From the NCBI RefSeq assembly GCF_000344685.1, contig NW_006920442.1, positions 2,737-13,303 of the forward strand: a stretch of DNA of 10,567 nucleotides. The letters run 5' to 3'. Below the pieces are notes generated by a model. That model saw nothing but the letters and a program-made list of their open reading frames with translations. It did not search any database and was not told the origin of the DNA. This document shows, one piece after another, positions 1-7,300 of the stretch. Source of the DNA: Gloeophyllum trabeum ATCC 11539 (taxonomy: Eukaryota; Basidiomycota; Agaricomycetes; Gloeophyllales; Gloeophyllaceae). The translations under genes were made by a program, and so were the position numbers. Position 1 is the first letter of the stretch. Each line of letters starts with the position of its first letter.

Positions 1-657
1 ACGCCCTCCTCCACCGTCTCTCAGCTCCTGCAGGACGCGTTCTTCGCCTCCGGGACCTCTGTGGGCTTCCCGCTCATGTCGACCGCGGGCGTGCGCGACG
101 TCAAGGACGTGCGCGTACCCGACGACGCGTTCGCCGCGTTCCTGCGGCGCTTGCCGGTCGTCCCCGCCGAGACGCTCGCGGAGGCGCGTGCCATGGTGGA
201 TGCGCTGCAGGCGCGCCGGATGCTGCGCGACATCGCGTTCGATGACGTGCTCGGCGAGCTGCGGCAGCGCCCGCTCGGCGAGACGGAGGCGGCAGCGTGC
301 CTAAGGTGGTGGGTGACTGTGCACCGCTCCGGCGCGGGCAACGAGCGCGTGCGGCGAGAGCTGCTGGACGCGGCGGTCGTGGCGGCGGAGGGCGACGGGG
401 GGCGCGTCGTGCAGCTCGCGGCGGTGCAGACGTTCTTGAACCCAAGGGCGACGGGCGCGGTGATACCCGCCGACGGGCCGCTGCCGGCGCACCTCCTGAC
501 GGTGCTGGATTGGGTGAAGCATATCGTGAGAGGGAGATGCCGAGGACGACGTGAGGCGGACAGCGGTGTGGACGGGCGCTGGCGTGCGTGCCGACGACGG
601 CGGGCTGCATCGCGACGTTGTGCTCGGTGCTGCTTGCTGTCGTCGCATGGACGCTGA
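1..657 (+). pseudogene. C-terminal fragment of a DUF3684-family protein, truncated and degraded
   Basis: The frame is open from base 1 (no start; the gene enters from the left) to a TGA at 655-657. Residues with family character run to about base 530: a PLMSTAG segment, a V-P-D-D-A-F-A-A-F-L stretch, a W-W pair near base 310, QTFLNP near 425-440, and LTVLDWVKHIV at 498-530. From my memory of fungal DUF3684 proteins this order matches the region C-terminal to the Hsp90-like ATPase domain. Between LPAHL and LTVLDW about 20-30 expected residues are missing. After 530 the frame becomes arginine-rich and unlike the family, but a CVPTTAG piece, expected further along, appears in a different frame at about 585-605. 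This points to deletions and frameshifts, so I call it a pseudogene remnant. Base composition is much GC-richer than the following 400 bases. Family assignment is moderately sure; pseudogene status is inferred. Confidence 0.6.
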
Positions 658-1092
658 TCGTTCGAGGGCCCAGGAAGAGTCAAGGAGTGAGTAGGGGGGA
701 GAGGGCCAAGTGGTGGTCGGAGAAGAAGAGGGTGGAAGTGGGCGAAAAATGCAAATTGTCGGGTTGCAGTATTGCAGTGGACCCGGTCATTTTTGTTTGT
801 GCAGTGATAGCCGGGTGGAAGCGCTGGAACCAAATAGTAAAAGAGCAGCAAGTCTCCTTGACCCGGCCCTACAGTAGAAGGCCTGCCCTGAAGAGATTTG
901 CTTTCACTGGTTCGGTTTACACAGATTTCTCTAGTCTGGTACAGAGTAGAACACTCTGTTCACTCGTTGTACTACAAGCCGTCATCCACTGGACCTCCGT
1001 CTCCCGCCCATTCTCGTCCCTTTAATCTGCTCGCGCTTCCATCCCCACGACTTTCACGACCCAGGAGGGCGTGGGTTTTGTTGAACAACGGC
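658..1092. other. Intergenic stretch, no gene seen
   Basis: GC drops sharply after the degraded fragment. Open frames cross this stretch (for example 588-1025 on the plus strand), but they have no convincing residue pattern and no splice-compatible continuation. I see no repeats, hairpins or RNA genes here. Confidence 0.5.
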
Positions 1093-1106
1093 TAGGGTTA
1101 GGGTTT
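1093..1106 (+). repeat. Short interstitial telomere-like motif
   Basis: The plus strand reads TAGGGTTAGGGTTT, slightly over two units of the TTAGGG repeat used at most fungal telomeres. It lies in non-coding DNA between the degraded DUF3684 fragment and the minus-strand exon array. It could be a scar of telomere capture or break repair, a binding site for a telomere-repeat-binding regulator (a telobox), or chance. Two units are too few to decide. Confidence 0.5.
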
Positions 1107-1304
1107 GCGATGATCTAGCCGAATGTATACCAAGCAACCCTTACCATCACACCCGTTCGCCCACAACTACAGCCTGTACCTCCATCGAGGTCTCACCACA
1201 ACCCTCCCGCTCAGCTTTGGACACCATAGTCTCGGCACCTACACTATGCAGCACATCGACATCAGTCTCGCATCGCACCGACACTTGAAGAGAATCTCAC
1301 TCAC

Positions 1305-1652
1305 CCAATCCCAATTACCCTATGCGATCGACGCAGCCCACGGGGCGGACATCCGTCCCTACAACGCCCCGCGCAGCCCCTACGTCTTTCCAGCAGGCCC
1401 CAGGTGCGTCAGATTGAGCGCAAAGGCCCCGATCAACGGAATGTGAACCGTCCCATCTTTGCCGAGCAGATGACCCCAAGAAGAAGCCGTTGACGAAAAG
1501 TCGACAGCGGACGTATCGCAAGGCGAGCGTCGCCGACGACGATCCGTCCCGTCTTCGCCGAAGGGGTGCGACCGTTGACGCGGCGGGCGGACCGGTGGAG
1601 TTGCGAAGCCGTAGCGCGACCATCCTGCCCGCGGGAAATATTTCTGTCCCAT
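1305..1652 (-). repeat. Array unit 1 exon-like segment (leftmost, three anchors)
   Basis: The acceptor AG lies at 1653-1654 and a GTGAGT donor follows at 1304. Three D-G-T cores occur about 98 bp apart (1646, 1547, 1450), reading EDGTEIFPAG, GEDGTDRRRR and GKDGTVHIPL. This is the only unit with three cores, so it shows a smaller duplication nested within the exon. Confidence 0.5.
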
Positions 1653-1712
1653 CTTCGTGTATGGAGGGCCGTGAATATGAGTCACAGACATGGAGGTAGA
1701 GACTACAGACTC

Positions 1713-2031
1713 ACAACAAAGGATGAAAGGAAGAAGCAACACAAAGGATGCGCCTTCAACCATCGGCAGTGGACCTTCCGATGCACGGCGCCGGCGATGA
1801 CGAAGCCCTTGACAGCCCAGGGTGATACATGGGCCACGCGTTGTTGCCCCTACGGGCGTCTGATGCGCTGGTCACCGGATCGTGAACCATCCCATGCTTG
1901 TCGAATGGGACTGTTGCGAGCGTGCATCACATCGACGGATAGCGAATGCGATATGCTGCCAGAGTACCATGCAATGGTCCCTTGAGTCCGTAGCGCGACG
2001 ATCCTGCTCGCGGGAAGAAGTTCTGTCCCAT
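1713..2031 (-). repeat. Array unit 2 exon-like segment
   Basis: It has two cores: EDGTELLPAS near 2025 and FDKHGMVHDP near 1890. Its 3' part encodes MVEGASFVLLLPFIL just before the GTGAGT donor at 1712. The neighbouring intron-like segment (1712 down to 1653) is 60 nt with a GTGACTC branch-like site. The first 30 or so bases nearly duplicate the equivalent part of unit 1. Confidence 0.55.
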
Positions 2032-2092
2032 CTTCATGTGTGGAGGACCGTATATATCAATGACAGATACCGTGGCAGAGTCTATGGACTCA

Positions 2093-2400
2093 CGGAGATC
2101 GATAAAAGAAAGCACCGCAAAGGCCTTGCCCTTGACCATCGGCGGCGGACCTTGCGTGCGCAAGCCGCATCGAAACGCCCCGTTGTCGCCGCTAGATACG
2201 CCCGATGCGCCGGTCGCCGGATCGCGATGTACCCCATATTCATCGAACGGGACCGGACAGCGAGGTGTCGAGGTCTGGCAAGTAGTAGTCAATGAGGAGT
2301 AGATACTCCCAGTGTCAATGGAGCACATCGTGTGGCCAGGTGATGACGCGAAATGACACCTGGAGGACGCTCGCGAGACAGAGAACCGACCCATCTTTGC
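2093..2400 (-). repeat. Array unit 3 exon-like segment
   Basis: Cores GKDGSVLCLAS (near 2388) and FDEYGVHRDPATGAS (near 2231) occur, and the 3' end reads PPPMVKGKAFAVLSFIDL before the GTGAGT donor at 2092. The following intron-like segment (2092 down to 2032) is 61 nt. The tail is clearly homologous to that of unit 2 at base level, over more than 100 bases. Confidence 0.55.
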
Positions 2401-2464
2401 CTACGGTGCGCCGTAAATGTAAATGTCAGTGATGCGCGTAGCAAGGTGGGGGCAACAAACTCAC

Positions 2465-2826
2465 AAAGATAAAGGATAGCGGGAAGCAAAGCTAAGACAG
2501 CACCTTCGATCATCGTGACCGGAGCTCGAGTGATAGGACAGCCAAGATCGGAAAGGAGTAAGGACGCCGCGCCGAGTGCACAGACGTCGGCGAGACGCCA
2601 GTCAGATCTTAGACCGATTGATGCCGCTCCGCGGACGTCGACATATCCATTCTTTGCTTGACAAGTCCTAGGCGAGACCAACACTGCATATCGGAGAGGG
2701 TAACGGACAGTGAAAGGGGAGATAGACCGAGAGCGTATACACAGCGCACAGCAACGCCTTTTCGTGGGCGAATGATAGGTTGCGCGCGAGGACGCGCAGC
2801 TCGCGGGATCGCGATTCGTCCCATCT
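2465..2826 (-). repeat. Array unit 4 exon-like segment, open throughout
   Basis: This is the longest unit and has no stop in the D-G-T frame over about 120 codons. It begins RDGTNRDPAS, carries a second core KNGYVDVRGAAS near 2644, then ADVCALGAASLLLSDLGCP and TMIEGAVLALLPAIL before the GTGAGT donor at 2464. The next intron-like segment (2464 down to 2401) is 64 nt with CACTGAC and a TAG acceptor. The part after the second core is the best candidate for identifying the parent protein by profile search. Confidence 0.55.
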
Positions 2827-2883
2827 CTGCTTAAGCAACGGAAGCAACGTAAACGGAAGGTAGAGTGCAAACCACAGACTTAC

Positions 2884-3068
2884 ATAGCACCGTGAAGAAT
2901 GGGAAATGGCATGCATAGCGCCTCTGAGATGCGATTCGCCGCCTCGGTGTATACATGCCTATGTAGTTGAATATTGATGACATTGGCGCCGAGGTTCATC
3001 CAATTGCCGTAGGATGTCAGAGCAAGTGTGTGCGAGGATCCAGCTCACGGGAACGCAATCTGTCCCAT
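2884..3068 (-). repeat. Array unit 5 exon-like segment
   Basis: It is 185 nt with one core, KDGTDCVPVSWILAHT, and a stop after about 36 codons in that frame. The tail in another frame reads EALCMPFPILHGAM and ends at a GTAAGT donor (2883), followed by a 57 nt intron-like segment with acceptor CAG at 2827-2829. From here to the right the units are the short, single-core form. Confidence 0.55.
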
Positions 3069-3128
3069 CTTTGCGTGACCAGCGGTCAGCGACGAAAAAG
3101 AACGCGCAAGTAGAACGTATAAACTTAC

Positions 3129-3314
3129 ATAACAGCGAGTAGAATGGGAAATGGCATGCACAGCGCCTCTACGAGGCACTTCACCGACCCCACTATATGC
3201 ATCGCTATGTGCCGAATACCGACCGCGACAGCGCCGAGATTCTTCGAATGGCGCCGCGGGATATTCAGCGGGTGCGTAAGAGTCCCCGGCTCACGGCAAC
3301 GTGCTCTGTCCTAT
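3129..3314 (-). repeat. Array unit 6 exon-like segment
   Basis: It is 186 nt with core KDRTEHVAVS and a TGA early in that frame. The tail ALCMPFPIL is almost identical in bases to that of unit 5. The GTAAGT donor at 3128 leads into a 60 nt intron-like segment with a CGCTGAC branch-like site. Confidence 0.55.
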
Positions 3315-3357
3315 CTTTTAACAAGTGTCAGCAAGAAGGTAGAACATATAGACTTAC

Positions 3358-3554
3358 AAGCAGCGTGAAGAATGGGAAACGGCATGCATGGCGCCTCGCC
3401 GACCTGTGACGCTTGGAATTGCCGCAGCGGCGTCAGCCAAGGTGGACGCCGTCGGCGCTGCGAGCGCGAGATCGCTCGGAGGCGGGGAAAACCATTCGTA
3501 GTTGCGTACGAAGAACCAGCTTGCGGGAGCACGATCTGTCCCGTATTGGCCTTA
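3358..3554 (-). repeat. Array unit 7 exon-like segment, open in the core frame
   Basis: It is 197 nt, open from QYGTDRAPASWFFVRNY through AAPTAS to the donor GTAAGT at 3357. The intron-like segment (3357 down to 3315) is 43 nt with GCTGAC. Its first half pairs closely with unit 8 in both bases and residues (SW/NW, VRNY, AAPTA), so the two are the most recent duplicates on this side. Confidence 0.55.
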
Positions 3555-3605
3555 CTGGTGTAACAACGTTGGTACAAGGTAAGGGATCCGTAGGCATGAA
3601 CATAC

Positions 3606-3786
3606 TAATTCAACCTGAGCGGGGAACGGCGCGCATAGCACCTCCACGAGGCGCTCAGCCGATGCAAGATGCACGCGCCGTCGGCGCCGCGAGCATTTTG
3701 AAATCGCTCAGGAACGAGGCAAACCGTCCATAGTTGCGTACGAGGATCCAGTTTACGGGAGGACCAGTTGGCCCATCTTCGCCTTG
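3606..3786 (-). repeat. Array unit 8 exon-like segment (rightmost)
   Basis: It is 181 nt, reading DGPTGPPVNWILVRNY and later AAPTARASCIG before a TGA. Its flanking intron-like segments are the most convincing in the array: 3838 down to 3787 (GTATGT, TACTAAC, ACCAG; 52 nt) and 3605 down to 3555 (GTATGT, TACCAAC, ACCAG; 51 nt). Confidence 0.6.
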
Positions 3787-3881
3787 CTGGTGTAATGAAG
3801 TTAGTACAAGGTCAAAGATCAGTAGGGTAGCAACATACCAAGTCTGCAGAGCGCGTCTTCGAGGCCCATCGAAGCCTACAG

Positions 3882-3910
3882 GCGCCGTCAAAAAGACGTC
3901 TTGACGGCGC
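3882..3910. repeat. Perfect 10-bp inverted repeat (hairpin)
   Basis: Arms GCGCCGTCAA and TTGACGGCGC enclose a 9-base loop. It sits just beyond the right end of the minus-strand array, upstream of it in transcript sense. No poly-T tract follows, and fungal Pol II genes do not use such terminators. It could be a regulatory palindrome or a recombination end point. Confidence 0.6.
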
Positions 3911-4514
3911 GAGTGTGCACGTCGACTCAGCAGGTGGGGCGAGAGACGTATACGGCCTTATACATGTCGGTTCGACACCGGTCGCGGGCTCCAATACACC
4001 GCGTCTGTGTTCAATCGGAGCGTCCAGACAAAGATACGCAGCCAGAGAAGTCGCCAGGGCATAGAATAGAGTCGGGGAACGAATCGTCGTCGCGGAAGCG
4101 GCCTCTCGAGGACGGATACCGCCGATGTCGACAAGAGTCGCGAGACGACGACAGACGACTCGAATAGTCTCTCGCTGCCGAGCGCCAGCCCAAGTCAATG
4201 TCGATTACGTCGCGACAGGGTCTTTGGGACACAACTGATAGGCCGCAGCGTCGCGTGCGCATCTACGGCTGCTCCCCGGAAGTCGAATCATACCTACACC
4301 GTGTTTCTGAAGAGACCAGGCCGACGAACCGGAGCGGCGGGCGTATCCAGGCGTCTCCAAGGGTTGCATCGTATGGAACGCGACGCGCCCGATCCAATGC
4401 GCGAGTTGGCACCAAGAGACTTTACGAACGAAAACAAATGCATTGCTTCATTATACACATATTTTAAATCACTATACAGAGCAGTCAGAACTAAAACTGA
4501 AGACAAGGAGCTAA
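3911..4514. other. Unassigned stretch with arginine-rich open frames
   Basis: Plus-strand frames 3901-4167 and 4198-4467 share a phase and are separated by a TAG. The first includes a hydrophilic NESSSRKRPLEDG patch that could be nuclear-localisation-like, and another frame (4301-4549) is also open. Minus-strand frames are open over the same bases, so open length alone says little. No known family is visible and no splice structure joins the frames. AT content rises after about 4430. Confidence 0.3.
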
Positions 4515-5276
4515 CTAACGCACCTGAGGTACTAGGCTCATCTCGTTAGGATCTATCTGCAATTCCTCCGCCGCTCGTCACATCCGCGTGCTCAAGTGAG
4601 CTACCCTCTCCACGGCCGCAATGTTCTTGAGCTGCTCCGGTGTCTGCAGACTCTCGATCAAAGCATTCTGCTGGAGGACTATGGCCCGCTACGCGCATCA
4701 TTCAACCATTAGCTCATCCTCGTTATTTCAGTGCGAACAAAGCTATACGCACCAGATCTGCAGCGCTACTAGACTCGCGCATGTACAAGGTCGGACAAAC
4801 TACCCCGCGATGCGCTCTGCTCGAGAAACATCTTAGGAAGACGGGAGACGAGCGCACAGACGCACCGGATACGGCTCCGCCACGTGCGAAACACTGCCAC
4901 TCTTCGCCATCTCGCGTTCGCCGTTAATTATATCTCTGCCTCCTCTGCATGCTGTTGTTGCCTGCTGCGCGTCTACCAGGTCAGCGGAAGTGTAACCGGA
5001 TAGTACGCGAGATGGCTTACCGACGGGCATTCAAAGGCAGGGTCCACGCAAACCAACACTGCTGTCCAAGAGACGACGGAGGATAGCATGTCGAGCTGCT
5101 CGCTCAGCACGAGGCGGAATGCACGTATGCAATACTTTTAACAGAACTGTTCTCAGTATGAATATGATATGCAAAAGCACACCTTACCTACACTGCATAG
5201 ATCATGGGTAGAGAGATGAGGTTGCCGCCAGGAGACGTGGTGGAGCAAACGAGCATAGTGGGGGCATAGATCCCGC
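4515..5276 (-). pseudogene. Decayed multi-exon gene, unidentified family
   Basis: Four exon-like blocks can be read: A 5188-5276 (APTMLVCSTTSPGGN..., ends at a TAG directly before GTAAGG), B 5021-5134 (38 codons, SEQLDMLSSVVSWTAV...), C 4753-4972 (QQQHAEEAEI, then LTANARWRRVAVFRTW, then KMFLEQSASRGSLSDL), D 4524-4688 (55 codons, LQQNALIESLQTPEQLKNIA, later RAAEELQIDPNEMSL). Introns between B and C (5020-4973, 48 nt, CGCTGAC, TAG) and C and D (4752-4689, 64 nt, TAG) look sound. The frame ends at TAG 4517-4515 if read through. Lesions: TAA at 4930-4928, a one-base frameshift in block C before its donor (with TAG at 4771-4769 in the old frame), and TGA at 4580-4578 in block D. The residue pattern is clearly protein-like, with a helical, Glu/Gln-rich C-terminus. 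I cannot name the family. Confidence 0.5.
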
Positions 5277-5609
5277 CTGAGGGTTTTTCGCACAGTCGAG
5301 TCTATATATTGTATGTGCCACGGAAGATGTCTCGCGTGGGCTAACGATGTGATGCTTCGGAGGCAGGGTCAGAAGCCTTCTCCGAGAAGGCGCGACCGGG
5401 TAGCATTGCTGCCCGCTCATGCTGTCTCGGAGAAGGGCCCTGATAACAGGATGTGTCATCAAGGTTATTTTAATTTTATTACTCAGAGTTTACTGATGAT
5501 TTCTGGGCATGCAATGCTGGTGGGTGCCTCAAGACTGATAAGGACCAAAGTCGACAATCATATCCTCAACAATGACAAGTCATCTTGATTTTCCAAGGAC
5601 TTAGCCCTC

Positions 5610-5627
5610 TGAGCCGGCTCAGCTGAG
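5610..5627. repeat. Two overlapping perfect palindromes
   Basis: TGAGCCGGCTCA (5610-5621) overlaps CTCAGCTGAG (5618-5627). Both are perfect palindromes, the kind of site a dimeric regulator could use. No intact gene lies within reach, so function is unknown. Confidence 0.5.
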
Positions 5628-5646
5628 AGACGGGCCATCCTGAACT

Positions 5647-5668
5647 CGGAGAAGGTGCAACTTCTCCG
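5647..5668. repeat. Perfect 8-bp hairpin CGGAGAAG/CTTCTCCG
   Basis: Arms at 5647-5654 and 5661-5668 flank the six-base loop GTGCAA. The left arm is the motif that recurs singly upstream near 5379 and 5427, so the hairpin could be an inverted pair of that element. Confidence 0.55.
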
Positions 5669-5692
5669 TTTTCAGGGGCTCGATCAGGGTAG

Positions 5693-5896
5693 CTAGTCAG
5701 TAGATCTACCATAGATTACCTGATCCCCCAACTCCGAGAATACGTACGTACAACCCGAAGCCTGCACTGCAAGGTGAACGCTGCGCAGCACTCCGAGCGG
5801 GTGCGTCGAAGGAGCAAGGAATCTGTCCGACGATCCGAGGCAATCTGGCAATTCCGCCTTGCCTTCAACACCGGTGGTGCCTCATGGAATGAGTAG
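5693..5896 (+). CDS. Possible terminal exon, unidentified protein
   Basis: An open frame of 67 codons runs from just after a TAG (5690-5692) to a TAG stop (5894-5896). It has no start codon and would have to be an internal or last exon; acceptor-like AG dinucleotides occur at 5684-5700. The residue pattern looks coding: IDYLIPQLREYVRTTRSL, then SERVRRRSKESVRRSEAIWQ, ending RLAFNTGGASWNE. The basic stretch would be amphipathic. I do not recognise the family and found no partner exon upstream, so this may be a relic. Confidence 0.3.
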   Translation, partial: LVSRSTIDYLIPQLREYVRTTRSLHCKVNAAQHSERVRRRSKESVRRSEAIWQFRLAFNTGGASWNE

Positions 5897-5953
5897 TGAA
5901 TCCACTCAGATCGTGATACTGGACTCACACAGCATAGGACCCTACTCTCCTGT

Positions 5954-5969
5954 ATGATCAGTTGATCAT
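5954..5969. repeat. Perfect 7-bp inverted repeat ATGATCA-GT-TGATCAT
   Basis: Two 7-base arms are separated by two bases, in AT-rich DNA between the possible plus-strand exon and a possible minus-strand exon. It is the sort of symmetrical site bound by dimeric proteins; nothing else indicates a role. Confidence 0.5.
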
Positions 5970-6061
5970 CTCTGTAATAGGATGCCTCTGTTTCTTGTCA
6001 GTCCACATTGTGCCGCATCATGATCCCTACTGATACCATTGATTGGGTATTATTTACATAC

Positions 6062-6258
6062 AGGAAACATAATAAACGAGAAATTGTACTGAGTGTTGCT
6101 TTGTCGAAAACAAGAATTGTGCAGTGAGGTGATCGAATGCCGAGTGGATCAGTCTCGACAACAAGATGCTGCGTGAGTGGGACTGCGACGCCGGTGTCAA
6201 CTTCCAAGTCCGGCGCCACAATCGAATGTAACGGAGTGTTCAAGGAGTCTCTTTGCAC
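6062..6258 (-). CDS. Possible exon fragment, unidentified protein
   Basis: The minus-strand frame is open from a Met at 6258 and reads LNTPLHSIVAPDLEVDTGVA, HLVVETDPLGIRSPHC and TILVFDKATLSTIS, a balanced composition that looks coding. A GTATGT donor lies at 6061, and a CTGAC-like branch with acceptor CAG at 5990-5988 would give a 74 nt intron. No continuation was found on either side and no family is recognised. Plus-strand frames are also open here, which lowers confidence. Confidence 0.25.
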
Positions 6259-7300
6259 TGTTCAGTCTCTCTTGCTTGCCCCGCCTCCTTTCGTGGCTTT
6301 TGCCTATACGACGATGGCTGCCAAAATGCGAAATCCTGTCGTCCGAAGGCACCGTCATGGTGTCAGCTGTCTCTTTGTCGTTGTTATGGACTTGTGCTCG
6401 TTCGGCATTCTGCCGACCTGCTACCGGGTACCTCCGTCCTCTGCAAGCTTGCAACACCTCTACCACGCTGTGTCGCTATTCTCGCCATTTGCGCAGCCCT
6501 CGGCGCTCGCGACGCAGACGGGTTCTGCGCTGCGGCGTGCCGAGCAAATTGCGCAAATTGTGACCCTAGATGCAGAGCAGCGTAACACGTCTGAAAGTGT
6601 ATTTTGAGTTCTACATGGATAGGCAACACCATCACGCCCTTCACTCAATGACAGCAGAAGACTACACAACAGGGTGTGTCACGGGAGACTCGCAGACAGA
6701 TCACAAATGGATATCGGAGTGAGATAGACATACACACGTCCTGGTAAGCAATAATTCTCATGAGAATGCTTGTAGCATTGTATGTACATCGAAATACTGT
6801 CTCTCGAGCACGGTTCGACAGAGGTGCATTGCCCATTTGTCGGACGTCTGCAGTCGGACACTTCGACTGCCGGACAAAGCATCTTGCACTCAATCGACAG
6901 ACATCATCTCCGAGCTCTGGGAGATGTATCCCATCATGTAGATTATCGTTATCAATTCGGGGAGTGGGGTGTGCGAGGCAAGCTATACCGCTTGGCTCAC
7001 CGAGCGCACTGCTACGCTTCGCGAGGTACGTGGGGCTGTTCCAAGGATGAGATCCGCGAGATGAGCGGGCATATGACAATGACGTCCTTGAAGGCATCTC
7101 CGACGCTTGGCAATTACCGCTGGGAAGGGAAGCACACAATTTCCCAAAGCCATCGCAATATCCTCGAGCGGGGACCTTGCATCGGTGTACCGCACGGCAG
7201 AATATCGGGGAGCATTGGTGGAGCGGTGAGTGATTCTCTCATGTATATTCTTTCGCATACTGATCTATTCAATTTGTAGTAGAATATACCATGTCTGCTG
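6259..7300. other. Unassigned stretch with opposing open frames
   Basis: Several frames stay open on both strands: plus 6137-6607 and 6782-7279, minus 6645-7139. The minus frame contains HDGIHLPELGDDVCRL, faintly like the D-G-T core of the 1305-3838 array, so it could be a distant outlier of that array. None shows a known domain or clear splice pattern. I see no RNA gene. Confidence 0.3.
6754..6767. repeat. Perfect 14-bp palindrome ATTCTCATGAGAAT
   Basis: A gap-free palindrome in unassigned sequence. It could be a dimer-binding site. It does not coincide with a recognisable promoter. Confidence 0.55.

Larger units (their letters stand above)
1305..3838 (-). repeat. Tandem array of diverged exon-plus-intron units
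   Basis: Read on the minus strand, a block recurs: an exon-like segment beginning around ATGGGAC and ending in a GT donor, then an intron-like segment of 43-64 nt ending in AG. Plus-strand anchors resembling GTCCCATCTTTGC lie near 1450, 1547, 1646, 1890, 2025, 2231, 2388, 2644, 2818, 3062, 3307, 3538 and 3770. All thirteen translate in the same frame to a K/E-D-G-T-like core, often followed by P-A-S. Donors lie at 1304, 1712, 2092, 2464 (GTGAGT), 2883, 3128, 3357 (GTAAGT), 3605 and 3838 (GTATGT). Spacing is about 370-420 bp on the left and 229-248 bp on the right. Exon lengths are not all multiples of three and several copies contain stops, so a single continuous protein is unlikely today. 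The parent family is not recognised. Confidence 0.75.
5277..5692. other. Non-coding stretch with repeated CGGAGAAG motif
   Basis: CTCCGAGAAGG, or CTCGGAGAAGG as its diverged form, appears near 5379, 5427 and 5645, with a partial copy near 5738. I find no convincing coding frame, although short open frames exist on both strands. Any upstream exon of the decayed minus-strand gene at 4515-5276 would lie here, but I could not define one. Confidence 0.35.

Noticed and set aside
21..851. 276-codon minus-strand open frame opposite the left fragment.
   Set aside because: It is Arg/Ser/Pro-rich, as expected of the antisense of GC-rich coding DNA, and the plus strand carries the recognisable family residues.
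1305..3838. CRISPR array or simple minisatellite as an explanation for the repeats.
   Set aside because: Units are long, highly diverged, of two size classes and contain splice-like and coding-like structure; there are no identical short repeats with unique spacers.
3917..3993. tRNA-like stretch: CTCAGCAGGT resembling a D-arm, GGTTCGACACC resembling a T-arm, and CCA after it.
   Set aside because: The acceptor stem has mismatches, the D-stem does not pair, and no consistent anticodon arm fits standard spacing. Eukaryotic tRNA genes also do not encode CCA. A tRNA covariance-model scan would settle it.
6253..6585. Plus-strand frame ending in a cysteine-rich tail (CAAACRANCANCDPRCRAA), possibly a small secreted protein.
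   Set aside because: There is no signal peptide at its start, three overlapping frames are equally open, and no promoter or splice support was found.
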